A DNA stretch of 64,000 nucleotides from Granulosicoccus sp964449565 (GCA_964449565.1 CAYUZB010000008.1:1-64000), one strand, 5' to 3'; positions 7,883 through 17,199 are shown, numbered from the stretch's first letter. Numbers and translations: made by a program. Notes: a model not told the origin generated them from the letters alone.

Positions 7883-9493
7883 TTATGAATTGACTGCTTT
7901 TTTTGTCATTTTTTGACTCGCCAAATACTCATCATAAGTGCCAACATAGTTAACCAGTTGCTTGTCAGTTATCTCAACTATCTGAGTTGCAAGCGAAGAG
8001 ACAAACTCTCGATCATGACTGACAAAAATAATAGTCCCTTCGTAGTGATCAAGCGCAAGGTTCAGCGCTTCAATTGCTTCCATATCCATATGATTGGTTG
8101 GCTCATCCAGAATCAGCACATTCGGTGAAGACATCATCAATTTTCCAAAGAGCAAGCGGTTCTTTTCCCCACCTGAACAGACTTTTACAGGTTTCTTAAA
8201 ATCATCCGATGAAAACAGAAGCTGGCCCAAAGTCGCTCGCACGATTTGATCATTGTGTGAAGCTTGGCGCCACTGGCTCATCCAGTCAAACAAACTGATG
8301 TTGCTATTGAACTCGTTGATATTATCCTGCGGACAATAGCCTAATTTAGCGTTTTCAGACCATTGAATTGTCCCTGTATCCGTTGGTATTTCATTCATCA
8401 AGCAACGTAGCAGAGTACTCTTGCCAACCCCATTTTCGCCGATAATCGCAAGTCGAGCGCCGGCTTCTAGCATAAGATTTCCATTTTCAAACAAAGGGCC
8501 TTCGTCAAATCCTTTCGATACGTTTTCTAGAGATATCGCTTGTCGAAACAATTTCTTTTCTTGCGAGAAACGAATGTAGGGGCTCACGCGGCTGGAACGC
8601 TTGATGTCAGCGAGCTGTATTTTCTCGATCTGCTTTGCACGGGATGTCGCTTGCTTTGCTTTTGACGCGTTGGCTGAGAATCGACTGACAAACTGTTGAA
8701 GATCAGCTATTTGGGCTTTTTTCTTACTGTTTTCATTTTGCAATAATTCTCGTGCCGCCGTAGACGCGATCATGAAATCATCGTAATTACCTGGGTAAAC
8801 TCGGAGTTCGCCATAGTCGATATCCGCCATGTGCGTGCAGACCGTGTTTAGAAAGTGACGATCATGAGAAATGATGACGATAGTGCTTTTTTGATTACTC
8901 AATACCCCCTCAAGCCAACGGATAGCGTTGATATCCAGATTGTTCGTTGGCTCATCGAGCAAGAGAATGTCCGGTGATGCAAACAGGGCCTGGGCCAGCA
9001 GCACGCGTAATTTCCAACCTGGCGCGACATCACTCATTGGTCCGAAGTGCAACGAAACATCAATACCTGCTCCACTTAAAAACTCGCCTGCCCGACTTTC
9101 AGCGGTGTAGCCGTCCATCTCTGCAAATTCGATTTCCAACTCGGCGACGCGCATTCCCTCGTCTTCGCTCATTTCAGGTAATGCGTAAAGTCTGTCGCGC
9201 TCCTGCTTTACCTTCCACAGTTCGGCATGACCCATAATGACCGTATCGATTACGGTAAATTCTTCGAATGCAAATTGATCCTGATTCAGTTTTCCAATGC
9301 GCTCATTAGGCGTTATGGACACATTTCCAGAGGTCGGCTCGAGATCGCCAGACAGTATGTTCATGAACGTGGACTTGCCACAGCCATTGGCACCTATCAT
9401 TCCATAGCGATTACTCTCACCAAATTTGACAGATATATTCTCGAACAGCGGTTTGGTGCCGAATTGGACGGTTACGTTAGCAGCAGAAATCAA
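7883..9493 (-). CDS. ybiT: ABC-F family ATPase YbiT
   Basis: This soluble 536-residue protein has two ABC ATPase domains and no membrane segments. Walker A motifs are GANGCGKST and GENGVGKST; Walker B motifs are ILLLDEPTNNLD and VLILDEPTNHMD. The linker between them is the charged P-site tRNA interaction motif region. Long stretches, for example NERIGKLNQDQFAFEEFTV, match enterobacterial YbiT, which identifies the subfamily. ABC-F proteins act on the ribosome and relieve stalled or antibiotic-inhibited complexes. The start is TTG, aligned with the start of E. coli YbiT. It is convergent with the sugar-acid operon and probably monocistronic. Confidence 0.95.
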   Translation of the reverse strand: MISAANVTVQFGTKPLFENISVKFGESNRYGMIGANGCGKSTFMNILSGDLEPTSGNVSITPNERIGKLNQDQFAFEEFTVIDTVIMGHAELWKVKQERDRLYALPEMSEDEGMRVAELEIEFAEMDGYTAESRAGEFLSGAGIDVSLHFGPMSDVAPGWKLRVLLAQALFASPDILLLDEPTNNLDINAIRWLEGVLSNQKSTIVIISHDRHFLNTVCTHMADIDYGELRVYPGNYDDFMIASTAARELLQNENSKKKAQIADLQQFVSRFSANASKAKQATSRAKQIEKIQLADIKRSSRVSPYIRFSQEKKLFRQAISLENVSKGFDEGPLFENGNLMLEAGARLAIIGENGVGKSTLLRCLMNEIPTDTGTIQWSENAKLGYCPQDNINEFNSNISLFDWMSQWRQASHNDQIVRATLGQLLFSSDDFKKPVKVCSGGEKNRLLFGKLMMSSPNVLILDEPTNHMDMEAIEALNLALDHYEGTIIFVSHDREFVSSLATQIVEITDKQLVNYVGTYDEYLASQKMTKKAVNS

Positions 9494-9973
9494 GGATTGG
9501 ACCCATGTTGGGCACGCACGGGTGCCGAGAAAGAAGTTAGCCCGCTAATTTAACACGTCAATCCTGTCCCGTCCCTCATAGTGGCCTATTACTGGGCTAA
9601 TCTGGCTTCTAAGATAGCACCAGCAGCGCCACGTTTAACAGGAATAGGCGTACCTCCTTTTCCCTCTCCCAGTACGGCTGTTCAGATGATTGTTCCCAGG
9701 CTCTGTACAGCTCTGGAAGCTCTGTTTGGCCTGAATTGATCAGCGCTGGGCGCCGATAGGAGGTCCGGAATTTCGTGAAAAGGACACCAATGCACACCTC
9801 ACGACGGAATGAGTGCTAAAAAGTATCTGAGGCAATCAGCTCTGGGGCATGCGGAGCTGGGCAGACTTAATTTCGCAACTGACAACACGGTACGATATTG
9901 TCTACATTCTAGGTCGTCTGAACATACCTTCGCTGCATGACAATTTCTCCCACAATGCTAACGAGTCTCTGAC
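9494..9973. other. Intergenic region between ybiT and the flavoprotein gene
   Basis: About 480 bp between divergent genes. Short open frames exist on both strands (for example a 62-codon one on the minus strand at 9609-9797), but none has a recognisable motif or good ribosome-binding site. The region presumably contains both promoters. Confidence 0.4.
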
Positions 9974-12022
9974 ATGTCACCTGATCCACTGCTACAACCC
10001 TTTCAGCTCAAGCACCTGACTTTGAAAAATCGGATCATGACAACCAGTCATGAGCCTGCTTACCCGGTGGCTGGCATGCCTACCGAACGCTATCGTGCGT
10101 ATCACGAGGAACGCGCCAAAGCTGGCGTTGCGCTTGCGATGACTGCAGGATCAGCTGCTGTTAGCCGTGACTCGCCACCCGTCTTCAACAATGTATTGGC
10201 ATATCAGGATGAAGTGGTTCCCTGGATAAAGGACCTTACCGATGCGTGTCATGAACACGGCTGTGCCGTAATGATTCAATTGACCCATCTGGGACGTCGT
10301 ACCACATGGAATAAAGGCGATTGGTTACCCAGCGTATCCTCTTCACGACACCGAGAACCCGCGCATCACCATTTTCCAAAACTGATTGAAGATTGGGACA
10401 TTGAACGAATCGTTTGTGATTTTGCTGACGCGGCGGAACGCATGCAGGCCGGTGGCATGGATGGAATCGAGCTGCAAGTCTATGGTCATTTACTGGATCA
10501 ATTCTGGTCACCACTGACAAATGATCTCGAGGGTGAGTACGACGCTTCATCTCTGAACAACAGATTGCGCTTCCCTATGGATGTTCTATCGGCCATTCGC
10601 AAGCGTGTTGGGAACGAATTTATCGTTGGATTACGCTACACCGCTGATGAGATGCAAACAGGTGGTATTAGTGTGGAAGAAGGGTTGGAAATATCAAAAC
10701 TACTGGCCAATTCCGGCCAAGTCGACTTCCTCAATGTAATCCGCGGACGCATTCATACTGATCCCGCCATGGTAGAAGTTATTCCGATTCAGGGAATGCC
10801 CAGTGCGCCACACCTGGATTTTGCTGGAAAAGTTAAAAAACTTACCGGTTTGCCGACCTTTCATGCCGCGCGAATTCCAGATGTGGCAACGGCTCGTCAT
10901 GCTATCTCCAATGGATTACTGGATATGGTTGGAATGACCAGAGCGCATATGGCGGACCCCCACATTGTTAAAAAAATTATTGAGAAAAAGGAACAGGACA
11001 TCAGACCTTGTGTAGGGGCGACTTATTGTCTGGATCGTATTTATCAAGGCGGTGAAGCATTGTGTATTCACAATGCCGCTACCGGCCGTGAACTAACAAT
11101 GCCTCATGAGATAGCAACGGCTACAGTGCGAAAAAATATTGTTATCGTTGGCGCCGGACCTGCGGGTCTTGAAGCTGCCAGAGTTGCAGCTGAGCGCGGA
11201 CATAAAGTTAGTGTTTTTGAAGCCGCATCTGAGCCAGGAGGTCAGATAAGATTGACCGCCAGAAACCCACGCCGCTCAGAGATGATATCCATCATTGATT
11301 GGCGAATGACTCAATGCATGGAAAAAGGTGTTGAGTTCCATTTCAACGTACTGGCAGATGTCTCAGATGTCGAAGCACTTGAACCCGATGTTGTAATCGT
11401 TGCAACTGGTGGTTTACCCGATACCACATTGTTCGAACAGAAAATAGCATTGGAAAATGTTGTTACCAGCTGGGACCTCATTGCAGGAGATGAGGTAACA
11501 GCAGAGGAGAATGTGCTTATATACGACGAAAGCGGTGACCACCCTGGCCTTCAAGCAGCTGAGGTGGCTGCTAACGCAGGTGCAACGGTTGAAATCATGA
11601 CACCGGATAGAACCTTTGCACCCGGAGTAATGGCGATGAACTTAACGCCTTACATGAAAGCTCTACAAGATAAAGACGTTACATTTACCGTCACTCGACG
11701 GTTGCTTGATGTTCAACGAGATGGGAATCGCCTTAAAGCCACAATCGGTACGGATTACAGTGGCCATACAACAACTGCGCACTACGATCAGGTTGTTATA
11801 AATTATGGTACTCAACCGCTCGCAGACTTGTACTTCGATCTGAAACCACGTTCAATCAATGGTGGCGCCGTGGATCACGATGCTTTGCTGCTGGGTCGTC
11901 CACAGTCAATCGTTAAAAATGCCCAATCGAAATTCAATCTGTATAGAATTGGCGACGCAGTTTCCTCTCGAAATACACATGCAGCAATTTACGATGCACT
12001 ACGCCTGGTAAAAGATATATAA
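9974..12022 (+). CDS. NADH:flavin oxidoreductase, DgcA/StcD/trimethylamine dehydrogenase-like
   Basis: This 682-residue protein joins an N-terminal old-yellow-enzyme FMN barrel (LQPFQLKHLTLKNRIMTTSH onwards, to about residue 330) to a C-terminal FAD/NAD-binding half. The nucleotide motif is IVIVGAGPAGLEAARVAAER at about 388. Between them is the cluster region RPCVGATYCLDRIYQGGEALC, which keeps three of the four Cys of a typical TMADH [4Fe-4S] site. Relatives demethylate dimethylglycine, N-methylproline, trimethylamine or histamine. The gene stands alone, convergent with the glutamate mutase operon. N-methylated amine demethylation is the best guess, given the other methylamine enzymes further on. 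Confidence 0.85.
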   Translation: MSPDPLLQPFQLKHLTLKNRIMTTSHEPAYPVAGMPTERYRAYHEERAKAGVALAMTAGSAAVSRDSPPVFNNVLAYQDEVVPWIKDLTDACHEHGCAVMIQLTHLGRRTTWNKGDWLPSVSSSRHREPAHHHFPKLIEDWDIERIVCDFADAAERMQAGGMDGIELQVYGHLLDQFWSPLTNDLEGEYDASSLNNRLRFPMDVLSAIRKRVGNEFIVGLRYTADEMQTGGISVEEGLEISKLLANSGQVDFLNVIRGRIHTDPAMVEVIPIQGMPSAPHLDFAGKVKKLTGLPTFHAARIPDVATARHAISNGLLDMVGMTRAHMADPHIVKKIIEKKEQDIRPCVGATYCLDRIYQGGEALCIHNAATGRELTMPHEIATATVRKNIVIVGAGPAGLEAARVAAERGHKVSVFEAASEPGGQIRLTARNPRRSEMISIIDWRMTQCMEKGVEFHFNVLADVSDVEALEPDVVIVATGGLPDTTLFEQKIALENVVTSWDLIAGDEVTAEENVLIYDESGDHPGLQAAEVAANAGATVEIMTPDRTFAPGVMAMNLTPYMKALQDKDVTFTVTRRLLDVQRDGNRLKATIGTDYSGHTTTAHYDQVVINYGTQPLADLYFDLKPRSINGGAVDHDALLLGRPQSIVKNAQSKFNLYRIGDAVSSRNTHAAIYDALRLVKDI

Positions 12023-12045
12023 CTTCATTGCTGAGTTTTATTTTA

Positions 12046-13617
12046 CTAATTACCTGACAACTCATTTTTCAATTCATCCTTGTTAATCAGATTCTGATCA
12101 CTCTGCACCAACGGTAATGATTTCCGATAATAGATTCGGCTAGGTACCATATAGGACGCCAGGTGTTTCTTTAATTCGAAGACTATTTCTTTCTCGGACA
12201 GCTCGCTCATTGCCGAGTAAACCATCACGATTTCTTCCTCAATTTGTGGGTTTTCCATGCCAAATACTGCGCACTGTTGTATCTGTGGAAGATTTTTCTC
12301 AACGACCGATTCAACTTCATACGGAGACACTCGGAAGCCACTTGTTTTAATCATATCGTCTCGGCGGTATACGAAATAAAAATACCCTTCCTCATCTTTA
12401 TACACATAATCACCGGTTGCTACGACGATTTCATCGGCAAGTTGCCCCTCCAGATCAACAACATCCTTTAGAATTTGAACAGACTTGAAACGCTCGGCGG
12501 TTTCCTTGGGCGCATTCCAGAACCCGCGATATATGTAGCTACCTCTGTGAATCAATTCTCCTACTTCTCGTGGAGCACATTCCTTGCCGTCTTCGTTTAC
12601 TACATAGAGCTCGACATCAGGTACGGCTGTGCCTATGGAGTCTGGTCTGATTTTTATTTGGGCGGGGTCGAGATACGTAGATCGAAAAGCTTCTGTTAAT
12701 CCATGCATGGAGAAAAAACGAGCATTTCTGAACGTTTTTTCGCAATCATCTATCATGCGTTTCGTTACGTTTCCACCTGAAGAAGTGATAGTTCTGACGT
12801 TATCAAAAAGTTCGGTATTAGGGCTTGTGAAAAAATCCTCATCAAACATTTGTGAAATATTGACTGGCATCAATGGCAGTACGGTTACACGATCATTTAT
12901 CAGATGATTGAAAAAGTCTTCAGGCAAAATAAAACGATGCAATGCCAGGGTAGCTCTATTCATTAGTGCGCAAAAAATCTGATTAAGACCGTAATCAAGA
13001 TTGAAAATCAATAGACCTGATATTACATCGCTTTCATTTAGATCAAGGTATTGCGTTACAACACGCGCCGAGTCGATAAGATTTCGGTGTGAAATAACAA
13101 TACCTTTTGGGGTCCCTGTCAGTCCGAAGGAATAAGTTATTACTGCATTCTCGTGACCGTTGATATCGCAATCATACGGTTTGTTGTAATACTTGAATAT
13201 TTCTTCAAAGGAAGGAATGTCCTTATGTGTAGTTTCAAAGGACACTACCTGGCCGTCATAATTTATCTCTTCAATACTCTTTAGCTTGAGCTTGTCAGTG
13301 ATAATGCATTGAATGCCACAATCTTCTATGATGTACTCAACTTGTTCCGGTTTTAGAAGTCGAGTCAATGGAACCAACAAGTAGTCGGTTGAAAGAATCG
13401 CCAGAATAGCAATTACCTGAGAGGCGCTTTTGTTTGAATACAAGCCTACTCTAGCTCCTTTGGGCAGGTCTAGCTCTTGTAGATAGAGCGCCACCTGATC
13501 CGTCCGGGCAAGTAACTCGGCATAGGTCAGCTTTTCTTCTTTATCAATTAACGCTATTTTCTCTGGATGTGTTTGCGCTGCATTTTCCAACAGAATACGT
13601 ATGCAGTTTATTGACAT
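12046..13617 (-). CDS. AMP-forming acyl/amino-acid ligase with atypical motifs
   Basis: This 523-residue member of the ANL adenylating superfamily has no carrier domain. The A3 P-loop region at 162-172 reads TYSFGLTGTPKG, with Phe where Ser or Thr is usual. The A5 region is MHGLTEAFRSTYLDP, and the A7 Asp lies in ATGDYVY. The C-terminal A10 region, LPLVQSDQNLINKDEL, lacks the usual GK, so the adenylating Lys is either replaced by Gln508 or shifted to Lys513. The gene overlaps the glutamate mutase reactivator by 10 bp and is last in the operon. It may activate 3-methylaspartate or a derived acid as an adenylate or CoA thioester; the substrate is unknown. Confidence 0.85.
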   Translation of the reverse strand: MSINCIRILLENAAQTHPEKIALIDKEEKLTYAELLARTDQVALYLQELDLPKGARVGLYSNKSASQVIAILAILSTDYLLVPLTRLLKPEQVEYIIEDCGIQCIITDKLKLKSIEEINYDGQVVSFETTHKDIPSFEEIFKYYNKPYDCDINGHENAVITYSFGLTGTPKGIVISHRNLIDSARVVTQYLDLNESDVISGLLIFNLDYGLNQIFCALMNRATLALHRFILPEDFFNHLINDRVTVLPLMPVNISQMFDEDFFTSPNTELFDNVRTITSSGGNVTKRMIDDCEKTFRNARFFSMHGLTEAFRSTYLDPAQIKIRPDSIGTAVPDVELYVVNEDGKECAPREVGELIHRGSYIYRGFWNAPKETAERFKSVQILKDVVDLEGQLADEIVVATGDYVYKDEEGYFYFVYRRDDMIKTSGFRVSPYEVESVVEKNLPQIQQCAVFGMENPQIEEEIVMVYSAMSELSEKEIVFELKKHLASYMVPSRIYYRKSLPLVQSDQNLINKDELKNELSGN

Positions 13618-14810
13618 GATGCTTGCTCCCTGGCACCAAGTGTCCAGATATCGTAGTTAGCGTCCAGCACAGTGACAGGCTTATGATCCGAGTTCAGAAT
13701 TTTTCGATAGAAAAACATAACTACATCTTCGATATCTTCTACGGTCAGCACCTTGGTGATACCCCCAGTGAAAACAATGGAGTTCATCGCCAGGAGCTTC
13801 AATGTGACGTATGACGGCCGATAGTGAGACATTTTGCAAAGCACGAGAAAAATGGCTAATTGCATCAGTACCTTGGTAGCCTTATCGGAGTGCTCGTTGT
13901 AAACGTTCTCGGTCACCTTCAGGTGCATTAGAAGCTCATATGAAAACTCATTATTCTCAGCAGTAAAAATCAAAGACTGTCTGGATTTGAAGACACCCAG
14001 TTTCTTGAACACTATTCGATCGTGCTCCTGCTCCGTAACAATGTTGTCGCTAACAAGATCTTTGGAGTAATGTACATCTGTCGTCGCACCACCGATATCG
14101 AGCAATATAAATGGATCGGTAACCGAAAATGACGTGTGGATCATCGGCAGAGATTTGTTGACGACATATGGGGTGGAATAAATCTGATTGCTGGTGATCT
14201 CATACAGATGTTTGATATCTTCCTTGCCTTCGATATCTTGCTGGTACAGATTGGTGAGATAATCTTTTAGATGGTTCTCAACAATGTGTAGGCGATTGTC
14301 GATGATATTGGGGAGGACAACCAATTGTTCCATGCGAGCATTAAGATCAACTCCATCTTGTGCATTGCCTACATAGACAACATTGGAATAATTCAATTTC
14401 TCAAGGTATTTGTCCAGGCGGTTATCAAATATGCCTTTGTTGGAGTCAATTCCCCCAACAATAATTACTACGTCGATAAGATCACTGGGTATCGAATAAT
14501 CTTCGATATCCTGAAAAACAATGGAATCGATAACATTGATGCCTGAATTGTAAGCGATATTGGTTGCATACTTTAACGAATAAGATTGTGTCAGGCCTAT
14601 GATCAGCGTACTCAATCCGCCGTTAGCAGATGAGCAAATATGAATATTTTGCGCATCAAAACGCTGTACGGTATCTCCGCATTTATGCGCCAAGTCATCG
14701 AGAATTCGTTTGTTGAAATCCCGGAAATGCTGCTCGATGGTTTCCGACGTGCTAACTTTGAAGTAGGTGCTGCCGATATCAATCAGTAGCTTTTCATCGT
14801 TCGTGCTCAC
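13608..14810 (-). CDS. glmL: Glutamate mutase reactivating factor GlmL/MutL-like
   Basis: This 400-residue ASKHA-fold protein has phosphate-binding segments LLIDIGSTYFKVS at the start and LLDIGGATTDVHYS in the middle. MutL proteins exchange damaged cobalamin out of glutamate mutase at the cost of ATP. The GTG start overlaps the stop of the catalytic subunit (GTGA). It is somewhat shorter than clostridial MutL. Position between the catalytic subunit and the ligase, with overlaps on both sides, fits a chaperone made in fixed ratio to its enzyme. The family call rests on these motifs and on the context. Confidence 0.85.
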   Translation of the reverse strand: MSTNDEKLLIDIGSTYFKVSTSETIEQHFRDFNKRILDDLAHKCGDTVQRFDAQNIHICSSANGGLSTLIIGLTQSYSLKYATNIAYNSGINVIDSIVFQDIEDYSIPSDLIDVVIIVGGIDSNKGIFDNRLDKYLEKLNYSNVVYVGNAQDGVDLNARMEQLVVLPNIIDNRLHIVENHLKDYLTNLYQQDIEGKEDIKHLYEITSNQIYSTPYVVNKSLPMIHTSFSVTDPFILLDIGGATTDVHYSKDLVSDNIVTEQEHDRIVFKKLGVFKSRQSLIFTAENNEFSYELLMHLKVTENVYNEHSDKATKVLMQLAIFLVLCKMSHYRPSYVTLKLLAMNSIVFTGGITKVLTVEDIEDVVMFFYRKILNSDHKPVTVLDANYDIWTLGAREQASCQ

Positions 14811-16171
14811 TGCATGATTCCTATATCGTGAATGATATCGTTGACAATGCCGGTGGTGTCCTTGTTCAGATCGCAGCAGGACTTTTCATAGGAATAACAA
14901 TGGTCAGGGATCGGAACGTTGCCTCGCTCAATAATGCGTATATTTTTTTCAGAATCACGAATTGTGATCATCTCGTTATGGTTGATAATATGTGGCGAAA
15001 ATGGCACGTCGATAATGCCGTTTTTGATTGAATTGAACACTTTGCGCCAGAGGGTATCTGCGGGGTCATTGAATACGGCTTCCATGATTGCCTTTACCTC
15101 CGCTGTTAATATTTCCTCTTCTTGCTCGTCGACTATTGCTGGCAATCCGTTGAGAATATTTAATGTGTATTGGGTATTGGCTACAGTCTGAGCGTTAGCT
15201 TCCTTGGTAGGAATGCCGATCGCTTCTTCACGTGTTTTAGTGATGATCTTATCGGCACCAACCATCGAAGCTATCACGGTTGACATGTTTATGAGCTGAT
15301 CGGCTGAATCTCTGTTTGTCGGAAATGCTCCCATCCACTGGTGATAGACCAAGTGAATGCAAGCGTCTTCACAGCCGATTTTCGCTGCGTAATAATTGGC
15401 AAGGCTTCTAGTGACTTTGCCGGTCACGATATCTTGAATCATCGATCCCTGTTGAGAAAAAGACACTGAAAACGATTTGACTCCTTCTTCCAACGACAAC
15501 AACATCTCTAACAATTGAATCACTATCGTGATACAAGGTGGTACCAGGGTGGCGGTTAACGGCCCGAACGACTCACGGTTGATCGGTTTGTTAAGCGTTG
15601 AGTAATCAGCACACACCCGCTCGACGTACTTCCAGTAGAGAAAGGCTTTATCTAACGGAAAATTTTTCGAATATGGCAACAGGTAGGTAATCGGCCCTCC
15701 TTCGATTTCGAAAATGCCTGAAGCTATAGCAATCTCGATCAGCAGACGGGCGTCAGGCGTGCCATGACGCAAACTGACGGGATGATTGAAATGCGTCATC
15801 ATCTTCCGGGTACTGCGATAGCCATGATTAACTAGCGGGTAGCCATTGAGCATGTCGATTTCATTCGCTTCACTCAAGCGCAACATTTTCTTGGCGGTGG
15901 TGTAGTCATTGAGGCGCGTATTTGAGTCAATCGTCAACGGCAATACGTCGACATTGGCGTCGACAAAAAACTCATAGAGAGCGAATTGCTTTTCATAGGT
16001 CGGGAATCCTCCGCGAGGCTGGACCAGCATTTTTTCTTTTGTGGCGAAATGATGCGAAATGAAAAGCCGTTCATCAGCATTTCTGACAAATTCACGAACT
16101 TCATCAAAATCAAAGGCATCGACATTCTCGTTACCTAGGATGATTTCACGTTCTTCCTGTAGCAGGCTCAT
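14807..16171 (-). CDS. glmE: Glutamate mutase catalytic (epsilon) subunit
   Basis: This 454-residue TIM-barrel subunit of adenosylcobalamin-dependent methylaspartate mutase interconverts L-glutamate and (2S,3S)-3-methylaspartate. The arginine claw that holds the two substrate carboxylates is intact: Arg53 (VQPRGGF), Arg86 (DSNTRLNDY) and Arg135 (SLRHGTPDAR). Glu157, Tyr163 and Tyr167 (EGGPITYLLPY) and Lys323 (IPTKEAN) are also kept, with spacing like the Clostridium cochlearium enzyme. True glutamate chemistry is therefore likely. It overlaps the cobalamin subunit gene by 4 bp upstream and the reactivator gene by 4 bp downstream. No methylaspartate ammonia-lyase gene lies nearby. Confidence 0.93.
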   Translation of the reverse strand: MSLLQEEREIILGNENVDAFDFDEVREFVRNADERLFISHHFATKEKMLVQPRGGFPTYEKQFALYEFFVDANVDVLPLTIDSNTRLNDYTTAKKMLRLSEANEIDMLNGYPLVNHGYRSTRKMMTHFNHPVSLRHGTPDARLLIEIAIASGIFEIEGGPITYLLPYSKNFPLDKAFLYWKYVERVCADYSTLNKPINRESFGPLTATLVPPCITIVIQLLEMLLSLEEGVKSFSVSFSQQGSMIQDIVTGKVTRSLANYYAAKIGCEDACIHLVYHQWMGAFPTNRDSADQLINMSTVIASMVGADKIITKTREEAIGIPTKEANAQTVANTQYTLNILNGLPAIVDEQEEEILTAEVKAIMEAVFNDPADTLWRKVFNSIKNGIIDVPFSPHIINHNEMITIRDSEKNIRIIERGNVPIPDHCYSYEKSCCDLNKDTTGIVNDIIHDIGIMQ

Positions 16172-16581
16172 CGCTGTTTATGTTCCTGAATATAATCTTC
16201 GAGCATGTCCAAACCTGTATTCAAATCGACTTGGTGGCACACCAGATCGAAGCCGTAGTCTTTATAGCGGGGCACAATATCCTCACTATTGCCGCTCCCA
16301 ACCGTCAGGTTACCGCCGATCATCATGATCAGTTTGTCGAGGCTCTTGTACTTGGATTTAAGCAGCTTGACTTCTCGGCTCCAGCCCTCAGCTTCACCAT
16401 TTAGCGATGAGATCAGCAATATTTCCGCTCCGGTTTCAACCGCCGCATCGAAAAACTCCTCCAGGTAGGTATTTACCCCCAGATTGAATACTTCGTAACC
16501 TCTCGCGTTCAGCGAAAGATCCATCAAACGGTTGGCGACAACATGGATATCGTTGCCAATTACACCCGTCACGATTTTCAT
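16168..16581 (-). CDS. glmS: Glutamate mutase cobalamin-binding (sigma) subunit
   Basis: This is the small B12-binding Rossmann subunit, 137 residues from the ATG at 16581, the usual length for GlmS. That start is preferred over the ATG at 16611 because ACAGG lies 6 bp upstream. The base-off cobalamin motif reads GNDIHVVANRL: Asp11 and the cobalt-ligating His13 are present, but the usual Gly of DxHxxG is Ala16. Later family motifs are SSLNGEAEGW and GGNLTVGSG. It opens the operon; a divergent rraA-like gene begins 130 bp away. The short leader leaves little space for a cobalamin riboswitch and none was recognised. Confidence 0.92.
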   Translation of the reverse strand: MKIVTGVIGNDIHVVANRLMDLSLNARGYEVFNLGVNTYLEEFFDAAVETGAEILLISSLNGEAEGWSREVKLLKSKYKSLDKLIMMIGGNLTVGSGNSEDIVPRYKDYGFDLVCHQVDLNTGLDMLEDYIQEHKQR

Positions 16582-16711
16582 TGTTTGCCTGTCCCGTATC
16601 AAGCCGCCCATGGTATCAAAGGCTTAACTGGGAGGAACTGCTCGGATGGTAGAATCTCCTTACTGGCTCCGAGCGTAGCCAGGCTCGATTTTCCAGATAG
16701 AGACACCCCAT

Positions 16712-17191
16712 ATGGCCGATTTCACCGCTGATTTTTGTGACAACCACCCGGACAAGGTCACGGTGCTTGGTCCGGGATATTCAAATTTTGGTGGAGCGAG
16801 CAAATGCCAAGGTGAAGTCGTGACGCTCCAGCTCGATCGTAACAATGCGGATCTCATCACGTTATTGCGGGATGAAAATGGACAAGGCAAGGTCGTAGTC
16901 GTGGATGCCGATCAGGCCTACTACGCGATCGTTGGTGAGAATCTGATGAAGTTCGCCAGGTCCAGTGGCTATGCCGGCATTATCGTCAATGGCTATGTCC
17001 GTGATACCGAACAAATAAAAGACATTCCGGTGGCGCTTTACGCGCTAGGTACCTGCCCGAGAAAATCCATACCGGTAACAAAAGGCCAACGGGATGTCCC
17101 TTTGTCCTTTGGCGGGGCACTGTTCCGGCCAGGTGATTATGTATACACCGATAAAGACGGCGTCATTGTGGTGGCTGAGCCATTCGCGTAG
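16712..17191 (+). CDS. rraA: RraA-family protein (RNase E inhibitor / oxaloacetate-HMG aldolase fold)
   Basis: This 159-residue protein has the RraA fold from end to end, with the early core VLGPGYSNFGG and the metal/substrate motif GIIVNGYVRDTEQ. In this family the Gly-x-x-x-Arg-Asp pattern binds Mg and the keto acid of 4-hydroxy-4-methyl-2-oxoglutarate aldolases. RraA proper binds RNase E. The length and N-terminus resemble enterobacterial RraA, so RraA is the better call, though aldolase activity cannot be excluded. The reading frame ends at TAG 17191, just before GC-rich tandem repeats and the scaffold gap. Confidence 0.88.
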   Translation: MADFTADFCDNHPDKVTVLGPGYSNFGGASKCQGEVVTLQLDRNNADLITLLRDENGQGKVVVVDADQAYYAIVGENLMKFARSSGYAGIIVNGYVRDTEQIKDIPVALYALGTCPRKSIPVTKGQRDVPLSFGGALFRPGDYVYTDKDGVIVVAEPFA

Positions 17192-17199
17192 GAGCCGGG

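Noticed and set aside
9609..9797. 62-codon minus-strand frame in the ybiT-flavoprotein spacer
   Set aside because: No motif, no ribosome-binding site, and composition unlike neighbouring genes.
16582..16711. Cobalamin riboswitch before the glutamate mutase operon
   Set aside because: The 130-bp spacer is shared with a divergent gene and shows no B12-box-like segment or aptamer-sized fold.
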